A stretch of 64,000 bases of DNA from Streptomyces tendae (GTDB lineage Bacteria > Actinomycetota > Actinomycetes > Streptomycetales > Streptomycetaceae): contig NZ_BMUY01000001.1 in NCBI RefSeq assembly GCF_014650435.1, positions 558,001-622,000 on the forward strand. The letters run 5' to 3'. The notes beneath the pieces are model-generated. The model did no database searches. It was not told the DNA's origin and worked only from the letters and a program-made list of their open reading frames with translations. The position numbers and the translations under genes were made by a program. This document shows, piece by piece, positions 1-8,273 of the stretch (position 1 is its first letter; every line of letters begins with the position of its first letter).

Positions 1-215
1 GCCAGGGCCGTTTCCTCGTTCAGTTCGCGGTGGGCGGCATCCAGAATCTCCTCGCCGTCGTGATTCAGGAATCCTCCGGGGAGGGCGAGCATGCCCCGGA
101 AGGGATCCTCGCCCCGCTCCACCAGGAGGATGTGCAGGTCGCCTTGCCGCAGCGTCAGGATCACGAGATCGACCGTCAGCAGTACAGAAGGCGGTGACCA
201 AGCGTCATCTTGCAT
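1..215 (-). CDS. Nudix hydrolase, N-terminal part (runs off the left edge)
   Basis: Only the first 71 codons are in the window. Read on the minus strand from an ATG at 215, the protein opens with a beta-strand '[21 protein letters not shown]' style core and then shows most of a Nudix box, with '[10 protein letters not shown]' followed by 'AHRELNEET'. Nudix enzymes hydrolyse nucleoside diphosphates linked to another moiety; the glycine and the E/REL-EE residues that bind the metal are present as far as the edge. The early position of the box resembles ADP-ribose pyrophosphatases and NrtR-type regulators, but the C-terminus that would separate these (a winged helix in NrtR) is outside the window. 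It is transcribed away from the yyaL fragment at 391. Confidence 0.85.
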   Translation of the reverse strand, partial: MQDDAWSPPSVLLTVDLVILTLRQGDLHILLVERGEDPFRGMLALPGGFLNHDGEEILDAAHRELNEETAL

Positions 216-390
216 AACACGCACGGTACTTCGTTACTGTCACTTGCACAAGAAGTAGGAATGGGGGTTTGCTGTCCTGCTCGCCCCTGACCCGCCGCCG
301 CGGCGCGTGCGGCGGGACGGTAGGGAACCCGTCCCCGCCAGCCCGTTCCGGTTTCGGGGTTCCCGCGGCCGGTGCTGCGATATTGACCGC

Positions 391-555
391 ATGGTGAACC
401 GCCTGGCCGATGCCACGTCCCCCTACCTCCTTCAGCACGCGGACAACCCGGTCGACTGGTGGCCGTGGGAGGCCGAGGCGTTCGAGGAAGCCCGGCGGCG
501 CGGTGTTCCTGTGCTGCTGAGCGTCGGCTACAGCGCGTGCCACTGGTGCCAGTGA
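391..555 (+). pseudogene. Stranded 5' end of the thioredoxin-domain gene (yyaL type)
   Basis: Fifty-four codons from an ATG at 391 to a TGA at 553-555. The product matches the N-terminus of the intact gene at 5462 nearly residue for residue ('[18 protein letters not shown]', '[13 protein letters not shown]') and stops just after CHWC. Its codons are G/C-rich at third positions, like the body of the intact gene and unlike the first 150 bases of that gene. It is therefore read as the host's original 5' end, cut off when the element at 541-5619 inserted. It keeps the original upstream region, so the host promoter probably lies between 216 and 390. Confidence 0.85.
541..551. repeat. Left core repeat (attL-like)
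   Basis: The 11 bases cactggtgcca are identical to 5609-5619. The sequence before them is host-like and high GC; the sequence after them (gtgaactcg) is not related to the gene. Confidence 0.7.
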
Positions 556-1040
556 ACTCGTCAACTGAGTAGTTCGCCGATTTTGCGTCCGTCTGAAGCA
601 CGGGTGACACACCCAGAGGCTGGTGGCTATCTGAGAGGTGGACATGCCGGGCCCGAGCGGGCCGCGAGTTGAGACACCCGGAGGAAGCCGCGTCAGGGGC
701 GGAGCTGTTGCTAGCTGCGGGTGATTGACGCCGTACCCCTCACCAGGAGGCCCCGGGGCTGGGCTCGCCCGTGGCTCTGGGGAAGCTGATCGCCCCGGCG
801 CTCTTCCTGGAGCTCATGCCGCAGCCGTGCACAGCACCTCTGCCGCCGAGAGGGTTGTTGTCCAGAGGCTCACGGTCTTGCCGGGTAGCTGGAACTCCCA
901 CGCGGTTGTTGGGCGTCTACGCAGTGGGAAGAGCGAACCTCGGGTCCCGTGCTTCCACCGTCTGAGAGTATTGCCGCAACCGCGCAGACGCTCCGTTGGG
1001 GCGGCGTGCGCCGGACATGGTGTGAGCGAACGGAGCCCAG
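556..1040. other. Element left end, no convincing gene
   Basis: Short open frames exist on both strands, but none has a clear ribosome binding site plus a recognisable product. A minus-strand reading from about 1020 to 830 gives two short protein-like segments in adjacent frames, which could be a decayed gene. The promoter for the operon at 1041 should lie here. Confidence 0.4.
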
Positions 1041-2303
1041 GTGTCGTTGGAGAGGTTCTCGCTGGAGAACTATCGCTGCTTCAGAGAGAAGCAGGAGATG
1101 GAGCTCGGGAAGATCACCGTCGTGCTGGGGCGAAACAATTCCGGTAAGAGTGCCGTCGTGCGAGCGCTCCCGCTTCTGTCAATCGGTATCCGCGGCGACT
1201 CCCCGTACCCTCTGGACCTGGACTTGGTCCAAGGCATCACTCCTTCGTTCGCCGATCTGATCCACGGCTCGTCACCACACGGGCATATTCGACTGGGCGC
1301 ATCGATCGGCATCGATGACGGCGGGGTCGTCAGTGTCAACGCCGAGGTCCAGAACATTGCCAACCAGGGAATGCAGCTAGTTTCCTCGTTGGCGATCTCC
1401 TGCAGGTCTGAGGTCGTGAACATCTCCTGGATCCCTGGCATGGACGCCTACTCGTCTGAGAAGCGCACTTATCTTGTCGACGGCCACGAGCGCAAGGTTG
1501 GGTTTCGCGGGCTGCTGCCCGATCCGGCCGACTGGCCGGACTCCGTCGGCAGTGTCCGCGGAGTCGCCGGGCTGCTTCGGGAAGGTCTAGACGAGATTCG
1601 GTATCTGGGTCCGTTTAGGAAGAGCCCTGAGCGATTCTTTCGGTCACCGGTCAGAACACTGGGGAACGTCGGTCATCGGGGAGAGAAGGCTTTCGGTGTA
1701 CTCGCGGCGGATGAGATGTACGGGCGTGGTCTGATCGGTCGTGAAGTGAACATTCTGCTGGAAAGAATTCTGCCCGGCTGGCGTCTCGAAGTCACCGACG
1801 TCGGTTCCGGGATGTACATCCCCAAGCTGCGTTCCCTGCGCGACCCCGATCTCGTCGTCCATATCGATGACGTCGGCACCGGTGTGGTTCAGTTCCTGCC
1901 GATCGTGATTCAGAGGGCCGCAGACCGCGTGGAGCCGCCCGTCGGGCCTGTGATCGAGATCGTGGAGGAGCCCGAACTTCACCTTCATCCTTCGGCGCAC
2001 GCCGCGATCGCCGATCTCTATGTTGATGCCGTTCAGGAATCGCAGGTGCGTTTTCTGGTGGAGACGCACAGCGAGAATTTTCTCCTGAGGCTCCGCCGGC
2101 GGGTTGCGGAACGGAAGCTGGCACCGGAGGACGTGAAAATCTACTTCGTCGAGCAGGCCGAGGGGACCGCTGCCCTGCGAAAGATCGAAGTGGATGCTCT
2201 CGGCAACCTCGATTACTGGCCTCGGGGAGTCTTCGCAGAGGATTTCGAGGAAGTACGCGCCCTCGCTGATGCCCAGGCCAATCGGATCAACGATGCGCGT
2301 TGA
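1041..2303 (+). CDS. AAA ATPase, OLD/SMC-like with DUF3696-type C-terminus
   Basis: A 420-residue ATPase starting at GTG 1041. It opens with 'LENYRCF', typical of RecF/OLD-like ATPases, then a Walker A 'GRNNSGKSAVVRA' near residue 31. The Walker B region 'IEIVEEPELHLHP' (about residue 310) is the LHLHP signature of OLD and SMC-like defence ATPases, followed by 'VETHSENFLLRL'. The C-terminus ends in a 'GNLDYWPRGVF' segment like DUF3696 proteins. The gene lacks its own TOPRIM domain; a TOPRIM-like protein is encoded by the next gene, which overlaps by 11 bases. I infer that the two form an ATPase-nuclease pair comparable in logic to PARIS (AriA/AriB) or OLD. Base composition is lower in GC than the chromosome. 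Confidence 0.85.
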   Translation: MSLERFSLENYRCFREKQEMELGKITVVLGRNNSGKSAVVRALPLLSIGIRGDSPYPLDLDLVQGITPSFADLIHGSSPHGHIRLGASIGIDDGGVVSVNAEVQNIANQGMQLVSSLAISCRSEVVNISWIPGMDAYSSEKRTYLVDGHERKVGFRGLLPDPADWPDSVGSVRGVAGLLREGLDEIRYLGPFRKSPERFFRSPVRTLGNVGHRGEKAFGVLAADEMYGRGLIGREVNILLERILPGWRLEVTDVGSGMYIPKLRSLRDPDLVVHIDDVGTGVVQFLPIVIQRAADRVEPPVGPVIEIVEEPELHLHPSAHAAIADLYVDAVQESQVRFLVETHSENFLLRLRRRVAERKLAPEDVKIYFVEQAEGTAALRKIEVDALGNLDYWPRGVFAEDFEEVRALADAQANRINDAR

Positions 2304-3318
2304 GATTCCTGTAGACTTGCTGACGGGTCGTCAAGGCGATGAAAACGCAGAGCTTGTATTGAAGCTGATCGCGTTCTTCAGGGAAGCGCGACACGAGTGG
2401 GTCATCTCTCCCCGTGATGTGGACGCCGTCCATGCGTTCCTGGAGCGTCACGTCCCGGTCTTGGCACAGATTTACCTACTGCTTGCGCAGAAGGCGAGCA
2501 TGGCTCAGGCATGGGCGCCTCATGGAGGCACCGCCGGGGTTGTCAGGGTGGCCGGTGAGACGCTGGCAGCCGACCTCCGTGACTTGGAGCGGCCGGCTGT
2601 GCTGGTTGTGGAGAACGCGATCTACGACTGGCAGATGATCGAGGCGCTCGCGCGCCTGTTGGGCTGTGAGGACGTTATCGACGCCAAGAACGGCAGTCGC
2701 CTCGGTGTGTACAACGGAGGCGGCAAGGATGGCGCGACCCAGCATGCAGTCGACCAGGTCGCACAGTTCTCCAGGACCAAGCGTGTAGTTCTAGTCATAG
2801 ATAGCGACAGTTTCCACCCTGCGGACCGGACCGGCAATCATGAGAAGGCCGAAGCTGCGGCCCGCGAAGGCGTCAGTTCGCATGTCCTCAGTTTTCGGGA
2901 GATGGAGAACTACATTCCCAACCGGGTCTTGGCCCGCCAGCCGAAGAAGACTGTTGGGATGTCGTCCATGGCCAAGCGCCTGGAGTCCCTCAAGAAACTC
3001 TCGCCCGAGCAGCGCGCCCACTTCGATATGAAGCACGGATTTAAAGGGAAACCGAGGGGGGGCCTCGACCGCAAGTCGCGGCACTCCGGGAAAACGGGCG
3101 CGACCTATATCATTCCCCCGCGTCACGGGGACCTGTACGACGAAGTGGCGGAGCGGGATCTCGTCACCCTTCAGGAGGGATTCGGGACGGACTTGCCAGG
3201 TCTGTTCCTTCAAGAGGTACTACGCGGCGGCATATCGGACCGTGACTTGGATGGCCTGGGTCCCGGGGTGAAAGAGGAATTGAAATCGATGTTCGAAACA
3301 ATTCGGGGTGTAATCTGA
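2293..3318 (+). CDS. TOPRIM-like partner protein of the ATPase
   Basis: 341 residues from ATG 2293, chosen because it overlaps the ATPase stop by 11 bases and fits the operon; the frame is open further upstream to 2194. The middle of the protein has the order of motifs expected of a TOPRIM fold: a strand with conserved glutamate 'VLVVENAIYDW', then 'VVLVIDSDS' (DxD), then 'REMENYIPNRVL', which resembles the 'ENYL' helix seen after the TOPRIM core in OLD and DUF4435 proteins. TOPRIM nucleases cut nucleic acid with two metal ions bound by the E and DxD residues. The N-terminal 100 residues are helical and not recognised. The assignment rests on motif reading, not on a database match. Confidence 0.55.
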   Translation: MRVEIPVDLLTGRQGDENAELVLKLIAFFREARHEWVISPRDVDAVHAFLERHVPVLAQIYLLLAQKASMAQAWAPHGGTAGVVRVAGETLAADLRDLERPAVLVVENAIYDWQMIEALARLLGCEDVIDAKNGSRLGVYNGGGKDGATQHAVDQVAQFSRTKRVVLVIDSDSFHPADRTGNHEKAEAAAREGVSSHVLSFREMENYIPNRVLARQPKKTVGMSSMAKRLESLKKLSPEQRAHFDMKHGFKGKPRGGLDRKSRHSGKTGATYIIPPRHGDLYDEVAERDLVTLQEGFGTDLPGLFLQEVLRGGISDRDLDGLGPGVKEELKSMFETIRGVI

Positions 3319-3320
3319 GT

Positions 3321-4994
3321 ATGGGAGATGTCGAAGTGGTCAAGGATATCTCGGTGGTGCCTGAGGTCCACTTCCTGGAGCAGGTGCTGGAGCGGATTTC
3401 ACAGGGTGAACTGCGAGTGCCGAAGTTCCAGCGCCCTTTCCTGTGGCGTCCGGAGCAGATGCTGCAGCTTTTCGACAGCATGGAGCGCGGCTATCCGATG
3501 GGAAGCCTGCTCATCTGGGAGACCACCATGCCACTCGAGAGCCTCGATACCATCGGTGGGCGCAGGATTCCGCCGCCGCCAGAGGGTGCGAAGGTCGCCT
3601 ATGTGCTGGACGGCCATCAGCGGCTCTCGACGCTCTTCGGCGTCCTCCATCGCTCAGCCGATGCTCCGCAATCTACGCGGCAGGAGGACTGGATGTGGTG
3701 GGTCTACCGGCCGCTCGTCCGATCGGACAATGACGGTTTGCGCTACCGCCACTGGAAGAGTGCCGAAAAGGTGCCCAGCCACTACCTGCCCATGCGGTCC
3801 GTGCTGGGGACCCTGGACTTCCTCGAATACGCACGGAAGCTGTCCGATGTTTCCGCCTCCCGTGAGGAGGCCGACCGCCTCACAACGGAGAGCGAGCGCA
3901 TCGCGAAGCGGGTGAAGAACTACAAGGTTTCCGTGGTGCGCATGGAGGGCGGCACTCTCCGGCAGGCCATCGAGGTCTTTTCCAGGATCAACAGCAGTGG
4001 CCAGAAGATGCGTCCCGACCAGATGGTCTCCGCTCTGACCTACGGGACCATCGGCTCGGAGACGCTCAGCGACAAGATGGAGGAGATCAAGGGACGGGTC
4101 GCCGCTTCTGGCTTTGGCGAGATCCCGATCATGACGATCTTTCAGACCGTCCTTGCACTGTCTGGCGAGGAGGACGTGCAGCGGGACACATCCTGGGAGA
4201 CGATGGCCCGCAAGGTCCAAGACCAGCTCATGACCGCAGTGATGGACACCGACCTGATCATCCAGCAGGTGGTCGAGTTCTTGCGGGACGAGGTCCGGGT
4301 TCCGCTGGCCCGCTTGGTTCCGTACAACATCCAGATTATGCTGCTCGCCGTCTTCTTCCACTTCTCCGACAAGGTCGAAGTGGAGCAGCGGGTCAAGCTC
4401 CGAAACTGGTTCTGGACAACGTCGCTGGCAGGCACCTTCGCAGGATCCACAACCACCCAGGTCCGGAACTTCATTACGGAGATGAAGGCCTTCGCGCAGG
4501 GCAAGGGTGGGCTCAGCTACTCCGGTGAGCGGGCCCGTTCCTTTCCCGAGCGTTTCGACCTGCGCAGCGCGCGTGTACGCGCCTACCTCCTGTGGGATCT
4601 GCAGACGTTTCCGGAGCGGAAGAACCTCGACGGCGGCACCGTCAACGTACTGGAGCAGCTCGCGACGGCACACACCGAAACTTATCGACACATCATTACT
4701 CAGAGTGGGGTTCCGGGGGCGTCCAGTCCCGCTAACAGGATCGTCATGACGACACCGCCAGGCGTGTCGATCCGGCAGGCGCTCATCAGACTCGCGGAGG
4801 AGGGGAGGACCGATATCCTGGACTCACACGGAGTCAGTCTCGCGTCCATCGAGCACCTCAAGTCCGACGAGTTCACCGAATTCATTCTGGCGCGCCAGAG
4901 TGAGCTGGCCGCGCGGGAGCGGCAGTTCATCGAGGGTCTGGGCATCAAGTCGGCGGATAAGGAGGTCGGGGAGGCCGATATCGACACCGAGTGA
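3321..4994 (+). CDS. DUF262 domain protein, GmrS-like, with degenerate HNH-like C-terminus
   Basis: 557 residues, starting 2 bases after the preceding stop. The N-terminal DUF262 domain is clear: 'VPKFQRPFLWRPEQMLQLFD', 'MERGYPMGSLLIW', and 'VLDGHQRLSTLF', the ParB-like nucleotide-binding motif, here DGHQR instead of the usual DGQQR. DUF262 is the sensor/NTP-binding half of GmrSD-type systems that attack modified phage DNA. The C-terminus (about 450-545) follows the layout of the HNH/DUF1524-like tail of many DUF262 proteins, but the usual HHIFP is 'RHIIT'; the later Asn in 'SPANRIV' is kept. Nuclease activity may be lost or shifted to the TOPRIM partner. Confidence 0.8.
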   Translation: MGDVEVVKDISVVPEVHFLEQVLERISQGELRVPKFQRPFLWRPEQMLQLFDSMERGYPMGSLLIWETTMPLESLDTIGGRRIPPPPEGAKVAYVLDGHQRLSTLFGVLHRSADAPQSTRQEDWMWWVYRPLVRSDNDGLRYRHWKSAEKVPSHYLPMRSVLGTLDFLEYARKLSDVSASREEADRLTTESERIAKRVKNYKVSVVRMEGGTLRQAIEVFSRINSSGQKMRPDQMVSALTYGTIGSETLSDKMEEIKGRVAASGFGEIPIMTIFQTVLALSGEEDVQRDTSWETMARKVQDQLMTAVMDTDLIIQQVVEFLRDEVRVPLARLVPYNIQIMLLAVFFHFSDKVEVEQRVKLRNWFWTTSLAGTFAGSTTTQVRNFITEMKAFAQGKGGLSYSGERARSFPERFDLRSARVRAYLLWDLQTFPERKNLDGGTVNVLEQLATAHTETYRHIITQSGVPGASSPANRIVMTTPPGVSIRQALIRLAEEGRTDILDSHGVSLASIEHLKSDEFTEFILARQSELAARERQFIEGLGIKSADKEVGEADIDTE

Positions 4995-5461
4995 GGGGCA
5001 GCGGGTTCAGCCTTGGGGGCAGCCTCGAGGTCACGACACGATGTTGCCGCCCTTGACTCGACGACAAGCGACTCGACGCAACCCCGTGTGGTTACGTCAC
5101 TTTGCCGTGGTTCGGTGCCCCGGAGGGGGCGGCAGGAAGCGAGGGCCAGACATCACTCACTCCTTCCTCGGTTTCCGAGCCCGTGCGCTGGATTCGGCGC
5201 GGGACACATCTGGTCCTTTCCGAACCGTTGCTGCCGGGGTTCTGCGGTAGTTCGGCGAGACCAACGCTTGGCTCTGGTGTGCGGGGATGCGCGATGTCGT
5301 TGTGCACCATGTCTCCCGCATCGTGGTGCGCATCTATGCCGCCCTGCTGGGGGTTGGACATAGCCTCACACCGAGCAACGGTGGACGGACGCACGTCGGG
5401 CAGGCGGACGGGGCATGCGGGTTCCGCAGGCTAGGCGCGTGTGGTGTGAGAGCCTGGGCGT
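4995..5461. other. Element right end, no convincing gene
   Basis: Open frames on both strands here have no ribosome binding site and no protein-like composition. The stretch must carry the terminator of the defence operon and whatever promoter now drives the restored gene at 5462. Confidence 0.4.
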
Positions 5462-7501
5462 ATGAACCGGTTGGCTGGTGTGACCTCGCCTTATCTGCTT
5501 CAGCATGCCGACAATCCGGTCGACTGGTGGCCGTGGGGACCCGAGGCGTTCGAAGAAGCGAAACGGCGCGATGTACCCGTTCTATTGTCGGTCGGATACT
5601 CTACGTGTCACTGGTGCCACGTCATGGCGCACGAGTCGTTCGAGGACGGGCCCACCGCCGAGTACCTCAACTCGCACTTCGTGAGCGTCAAGGTCGACCG
5701 CGAGGAGCGGCCCGACATCGACGCCGTGTACATGGAGGCCGTGCAGGCGGCCACCGGGCAGGGCGGCTGGCCCATGACCGTGTTCCTCACGCCGGACGCG
5801 GAGCCCTTCTACTTCGGCACCTACTTCCCGCCCGAACCCCGCCACGGCATGCCCTCCTTCCGCCAGGTGCTCCAGGGCGTCCAGCAGGCGTGGGCCGAGC
5901 GGCGCGGCGAGGTCGACGAGGTCGCCGGGAAGATCGTGCGGGATCTCGCCGGGCGGGAGATCTCCTACGGCGACGCCGAGGCGCCGGGCGAGGAGCAGCT
6001 CGGGCAGGCACTGCTCGGACTCACCCGGGAGTACGACGCCGAGCGCGGCGGGTTCGGCGGGGCGCCGAAGTTCCCGCCGTCCATGGCGATCGAGTTCCTG
6101 CTGCGCCACCACGCCCGCACCGGCGCCGAGGGCGCCCTCCAGATGGCGGCCGACACCTGCGAGCGGATGGCCCGCGGCGGCATCTACGACCAGCTGGGCG
6201 GCGGCTTCGCCCGCTACTCCGTGGACCGCGAGTGGGTCGTGCCGCACTTCGAGAAGATGCTGTACGACAACGCGCTGCTGTGCCGCGTGTACGCCCACCT
6301 GTGGCGGACCACCGGCTCCGACCTGGCCCGCCGGGTCGCGCTGGAGACCGCCGACTTCATGGTGCGGGAACTGCGCACCGCCGAGGGCGGGTTCGCCTCC
6401 GCGCTGGACGCCGACAGCGACGACGGGACCGGACGGCACGTCGAGGGCGCCTACTACGTGTGGACGCCCGCCCAGCTCACCGAGGTCCTCGGCGCCGAGG
6501 ACGCGGAGCTGGCCGCGCAGTACTTCGGCGTGACCGAGGAGGGCACCTTCGAGCACGGCGCCTCGGTGCTGCAACTGCCGCAGCAGGAAGGCGTCTTCGA
6601 CGCCGCGCGGGTCGCGTCGGTACGGGAGCGGCTGCTCGCCGCGCGGGACGGTCGCCCCGCCCCGGGCCGGGACGACAAGGTGGTCGCCGCCTGGAACGGC
6701 CTGGCGATCGCCGCGCTCGCCGAGACCGGCGCCTACTTCGAGCGCCCCGACCTCGTCGAGGCCGCCGTCGCCGCCGCCGACCTGCTGGTGCGCCTGCACC
6801 TGGACGAGCAGGTCAGGCTCACCCGCACCAGCAAGGACGGCCGGGCCGGTGCCAACGCCGGGGTGCTGGAGGACTACGCCGACGTGGCCGAGGGCTTCCT
6901 CGCGCTGGCGTCGGTCACCGGGGAGGGCGTCTGGCTGGACTTCGCGGGCTTCCTGCTCGACCACGTCCTCACCCGCTTCACGGACGAGTCCGGCTCGCTG
7001 TACGACACCGCGGCCGACGCCGAGCAGCTGATCCGCCGCCCGCAGGACCCCACCGACAACGCCACCCCGTCCGGCTGGAGCGCCGCCGCGGGCGCCCTGC
7101 TCTCGTACGCCGCCCACACCGGCTCGGAGCCGCACCGCACCGCCGCCGAACGCGCCCTCGGTGTGGTGAAGGCGCTCGGCCCGCGCGTCCCGCGCTTCAT
7201 CGGCTGGGGGCTTGCGGCAGCCGAGGCGCTGCTCGACGGCCCGCGCGAGGTCGCCGTGGTCGCCGCGGAGCCGGCCGACGCCGCCGCGCGCGGGCTGCAC
7301 CGTACGGCGCTGCTCGGGACCGCGCCCGGGGCGGTCGTCGCCTTCGGCACCGAGGGGAGCGACGAGTTCCCGCTGCTCGCCGACCGGCCCCTGGTGGGCG
7401 GGGCACCGGCCGCGTACGTCTGCCGGAACTTCACCTGCGACGCACCGACCACCGACCCGGCCCGGCTGCGCGACGCACTGGGCGCCGCCCCGACCGGCTG
7501 A
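5462..7501 (+). CDS. Thioredoxin-domain protein (DUF255), YyaL/SPATA20 family
   Basis: 679 residues, the usual length for the family. Residues 1-165 form a thioredoxin-like domain with the redox motif 'CHWCHVM' near residue 49; the remainder is an alpha/alpha barrel of the six-hairpin glycosidase/epimerase type ('[17 protein letters not shown]', '[12 protein letters not shown]', 'SALDADSD'). The biochemical role of the family is not established. The first 52 codons use many A/T-ending codons (tta, cta, tct), while everything after the core at 5609 is strongly GC-ending. The gene is thus a mosaic: its 5' end was delivered by the inserted element. It converges with the gene at 7512. Confidence 0.9.
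   Translation: MNRLAGVTSPYLLQHADNPVDWWPWGPEAFEEAKRRDVPVLLSVGYSTCHWCHVMAHESFEDGPTAEYLNSHFVSVKVDREERPDIDAVYMEAVQAATGQGGWPMTVFLTPDAEPFYFGTYFPPEPRHGMPSFRQVLQGVQQAWAERRGEVDEVAGKIVRDLAGREISYGDAEAPGEEQLGQALLGLTREYDAERGGFGGAPKFPPSMAIEFLLRHHARTGAEGALQMAADTCERMARGGIYDQLGGGFARYSVDREWVVPHFEKMLYDNALLCRVYAHLWRTTGSDLARRVALETADFMVRELRTAEGGFASALDADSDDGTGRHVEGAYYVWTPAQLTEVLGAEDAELAAQYFGVTEEGTFEHGASVLQLPQQEGVFDAARVASVRERLLAARDGRPAPGRDDKVVAAWNGLAIAALAETGAYFERPDLVEAAVAAADLLVRLHLDEQVRLTRTSKDGRAGANAGVLEDYADVAEGFLALASVTGEGVWLDFAGFLLDHVLTRFTDESGSLYDTAADAEQLIRRPQDPTDNATPSGWSAAAGALLSYAAHTGSEPHRTAAERALGVVKALGPRVPRFIGWGLAAAEALLDGPREVAVVAAEPADAAARGLHRTALLGTAPGAVVAFGTEGSDEFPLLADRPLVGGAPAAYVCRNFTCDAPTTDPARLRDALGAAPTG
5609..5619. 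repeat. Right core repeat (attR-like)
   Basis: Identical to 541-551 and placed in the same codons (CHWC). The abrupt change from AT-rich to GC-rich codon use inside the gene falls at this repeat, which is what a recombination joint would produce. Confidence 0.7.
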
Positions 7502-7511
7502 GACGGCCCGC

Positions 7512-8240
7512 TCAGGCGTCCCGGGTTCTGCTCACCGCGCGCTCCACGATCGCCTCCAGCTGCTCGTGGTGCGCGCCCCGCCAGTAGGCGCGGCCGCAGG
7601 CGGTGCACTGGGCGAAGACGTCGTACGACCGCTGCGTGCCGCCCTTGAGCTGCTCCGCCACCTCGTCCTTGGTGGCCGCCCTGAGCAGTCCGTTGCAGGC
7701 GGTGCACCGTGTCCACGGGCTCAGCTCGGGCCGGAACCGGTCCAGGACCTCCTGGAGCTGCTCCTCGGGGCGGGTGCTGTACACGTAGGCGCCGGCCCAC
7801 AGCTCGCGGCGGCGCAGCAGTCCGCGGTCGCGGCTGAGCAGGACCCGCTTCTCGGCCGCGGACAGCGCGGCGAGCGCCGGGTCGCCGAGGTCCGTCGACT
7901 CGTACGCCGTGTCCACGCCGAGCAGCCGCAGCCGGCGGGCGAGGGTGCCGAGGTGCACGTCGAGCAGGAACCGCAGTGGAGCGCCGGGGACCCGCTGGGG
8001 GTGCTGGACAGGCTGTACGCGCACCGACTCGCCGCCCGCCGGGATGTGGCCGGCCGGGACCTCGCGGCCGTCGACGAGCAGGGCGCCGACCTCGGTCAGC
8101 GGAACCCCGAGGGACTCGACGAGATGGCCGAGGGTGGAGACGCCGTCGGTGGCCGTGCGGGCGGCGCCGGTGGCGCGGGCGCGCGGGACGAACAGGTGCA
8201 GTTCGGGGGCGAACTCGACGTGGATCTCGGGACCGTTCAC
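7512..8240 (-). CDS. Mut7-C RNase domain protein with ubiquitin-like N-terminus
   Basis: 242 residues from GTG 8240. The first 80 residues look like a beta-grasp (ubiquitin/ThiS-like) domain ('VPLTEVGALLVDGREV'). From residue 88 there is a Mut7-C PIN-like domain: 'FLLDVHLGTLARRLRLLG' with the first acidic residue, 'LSRDRGLLRR' with the second, then a zinc ribbon with two Cys-x2-Cys pairs ('CTACNG' and 'CTACGR'). Mut7-C proteins are predicted RNases. The stop lies 10 bases from the end of the converging gene at 7501. Confidence 0.85.
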   Translation of the reverse strand: MNGPEIHVEFAPELHLFVPRARATGAARTATDGVSTLGHLVESLGVPLTEVGALLVDGREVPAGHIPAGGESVRVQPVQHPQRVPGAPLRFLLDVHLGTLARRLRLLGVDTAYESTDLGDPALAALSAAEKRVLLSRDRGLLRRRELWAGAYVYSTRPEEQLQEVLDRFRPELSPWTRCTACNGLLRAATKDEVAEQLKGGTQRSYDVFAQCTACGRAYWRGAHHEQLEAIVERAVSRTRDA

Positions 8241-8273
8241 CGGGTCAGGATGCCACGGGGCAGGGCCCGGGCC

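Larger units (their letters stand above)
541..5619. mobile_element. 5.07 kb integrative element (or remnant) inserted in the yyaL-type gene
   Basis: The element is bounded by an identical 11-bp core, cactggtgcca, at both ends, in the codons for the CHWC redox motif. Left of it is a truncated host-like 5' end of the gene. Right of it the complete gene resumes, now with a divergent 5' end supplied by the element. GC content and third-position GC fall noticeably between about 556 and 5600. The cargo is three co-directional genes (1041-4994). No recombinase, excisionase or replication gene is recognisable, so it is either moved in trans or a decayed element. Gene restoration on integration is known for tyrosine-recombinase elements at tRNA 3' ends and for some at the 5' end of protein genes; here it is inferred from sequence alone. 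Confidence 0.75.

Noticed and set aside
830-1020. Minus-strand short frames in the element's left end
   Set aside because: Two protein-like segments in different frames could be a decayed gene, but no family or start site is recognisable.
5092-5394. 100-codon minus-strand frame in the element's right end
   Set aside because: No ribosome binding site, no recognisable domain, composition not protein-like.
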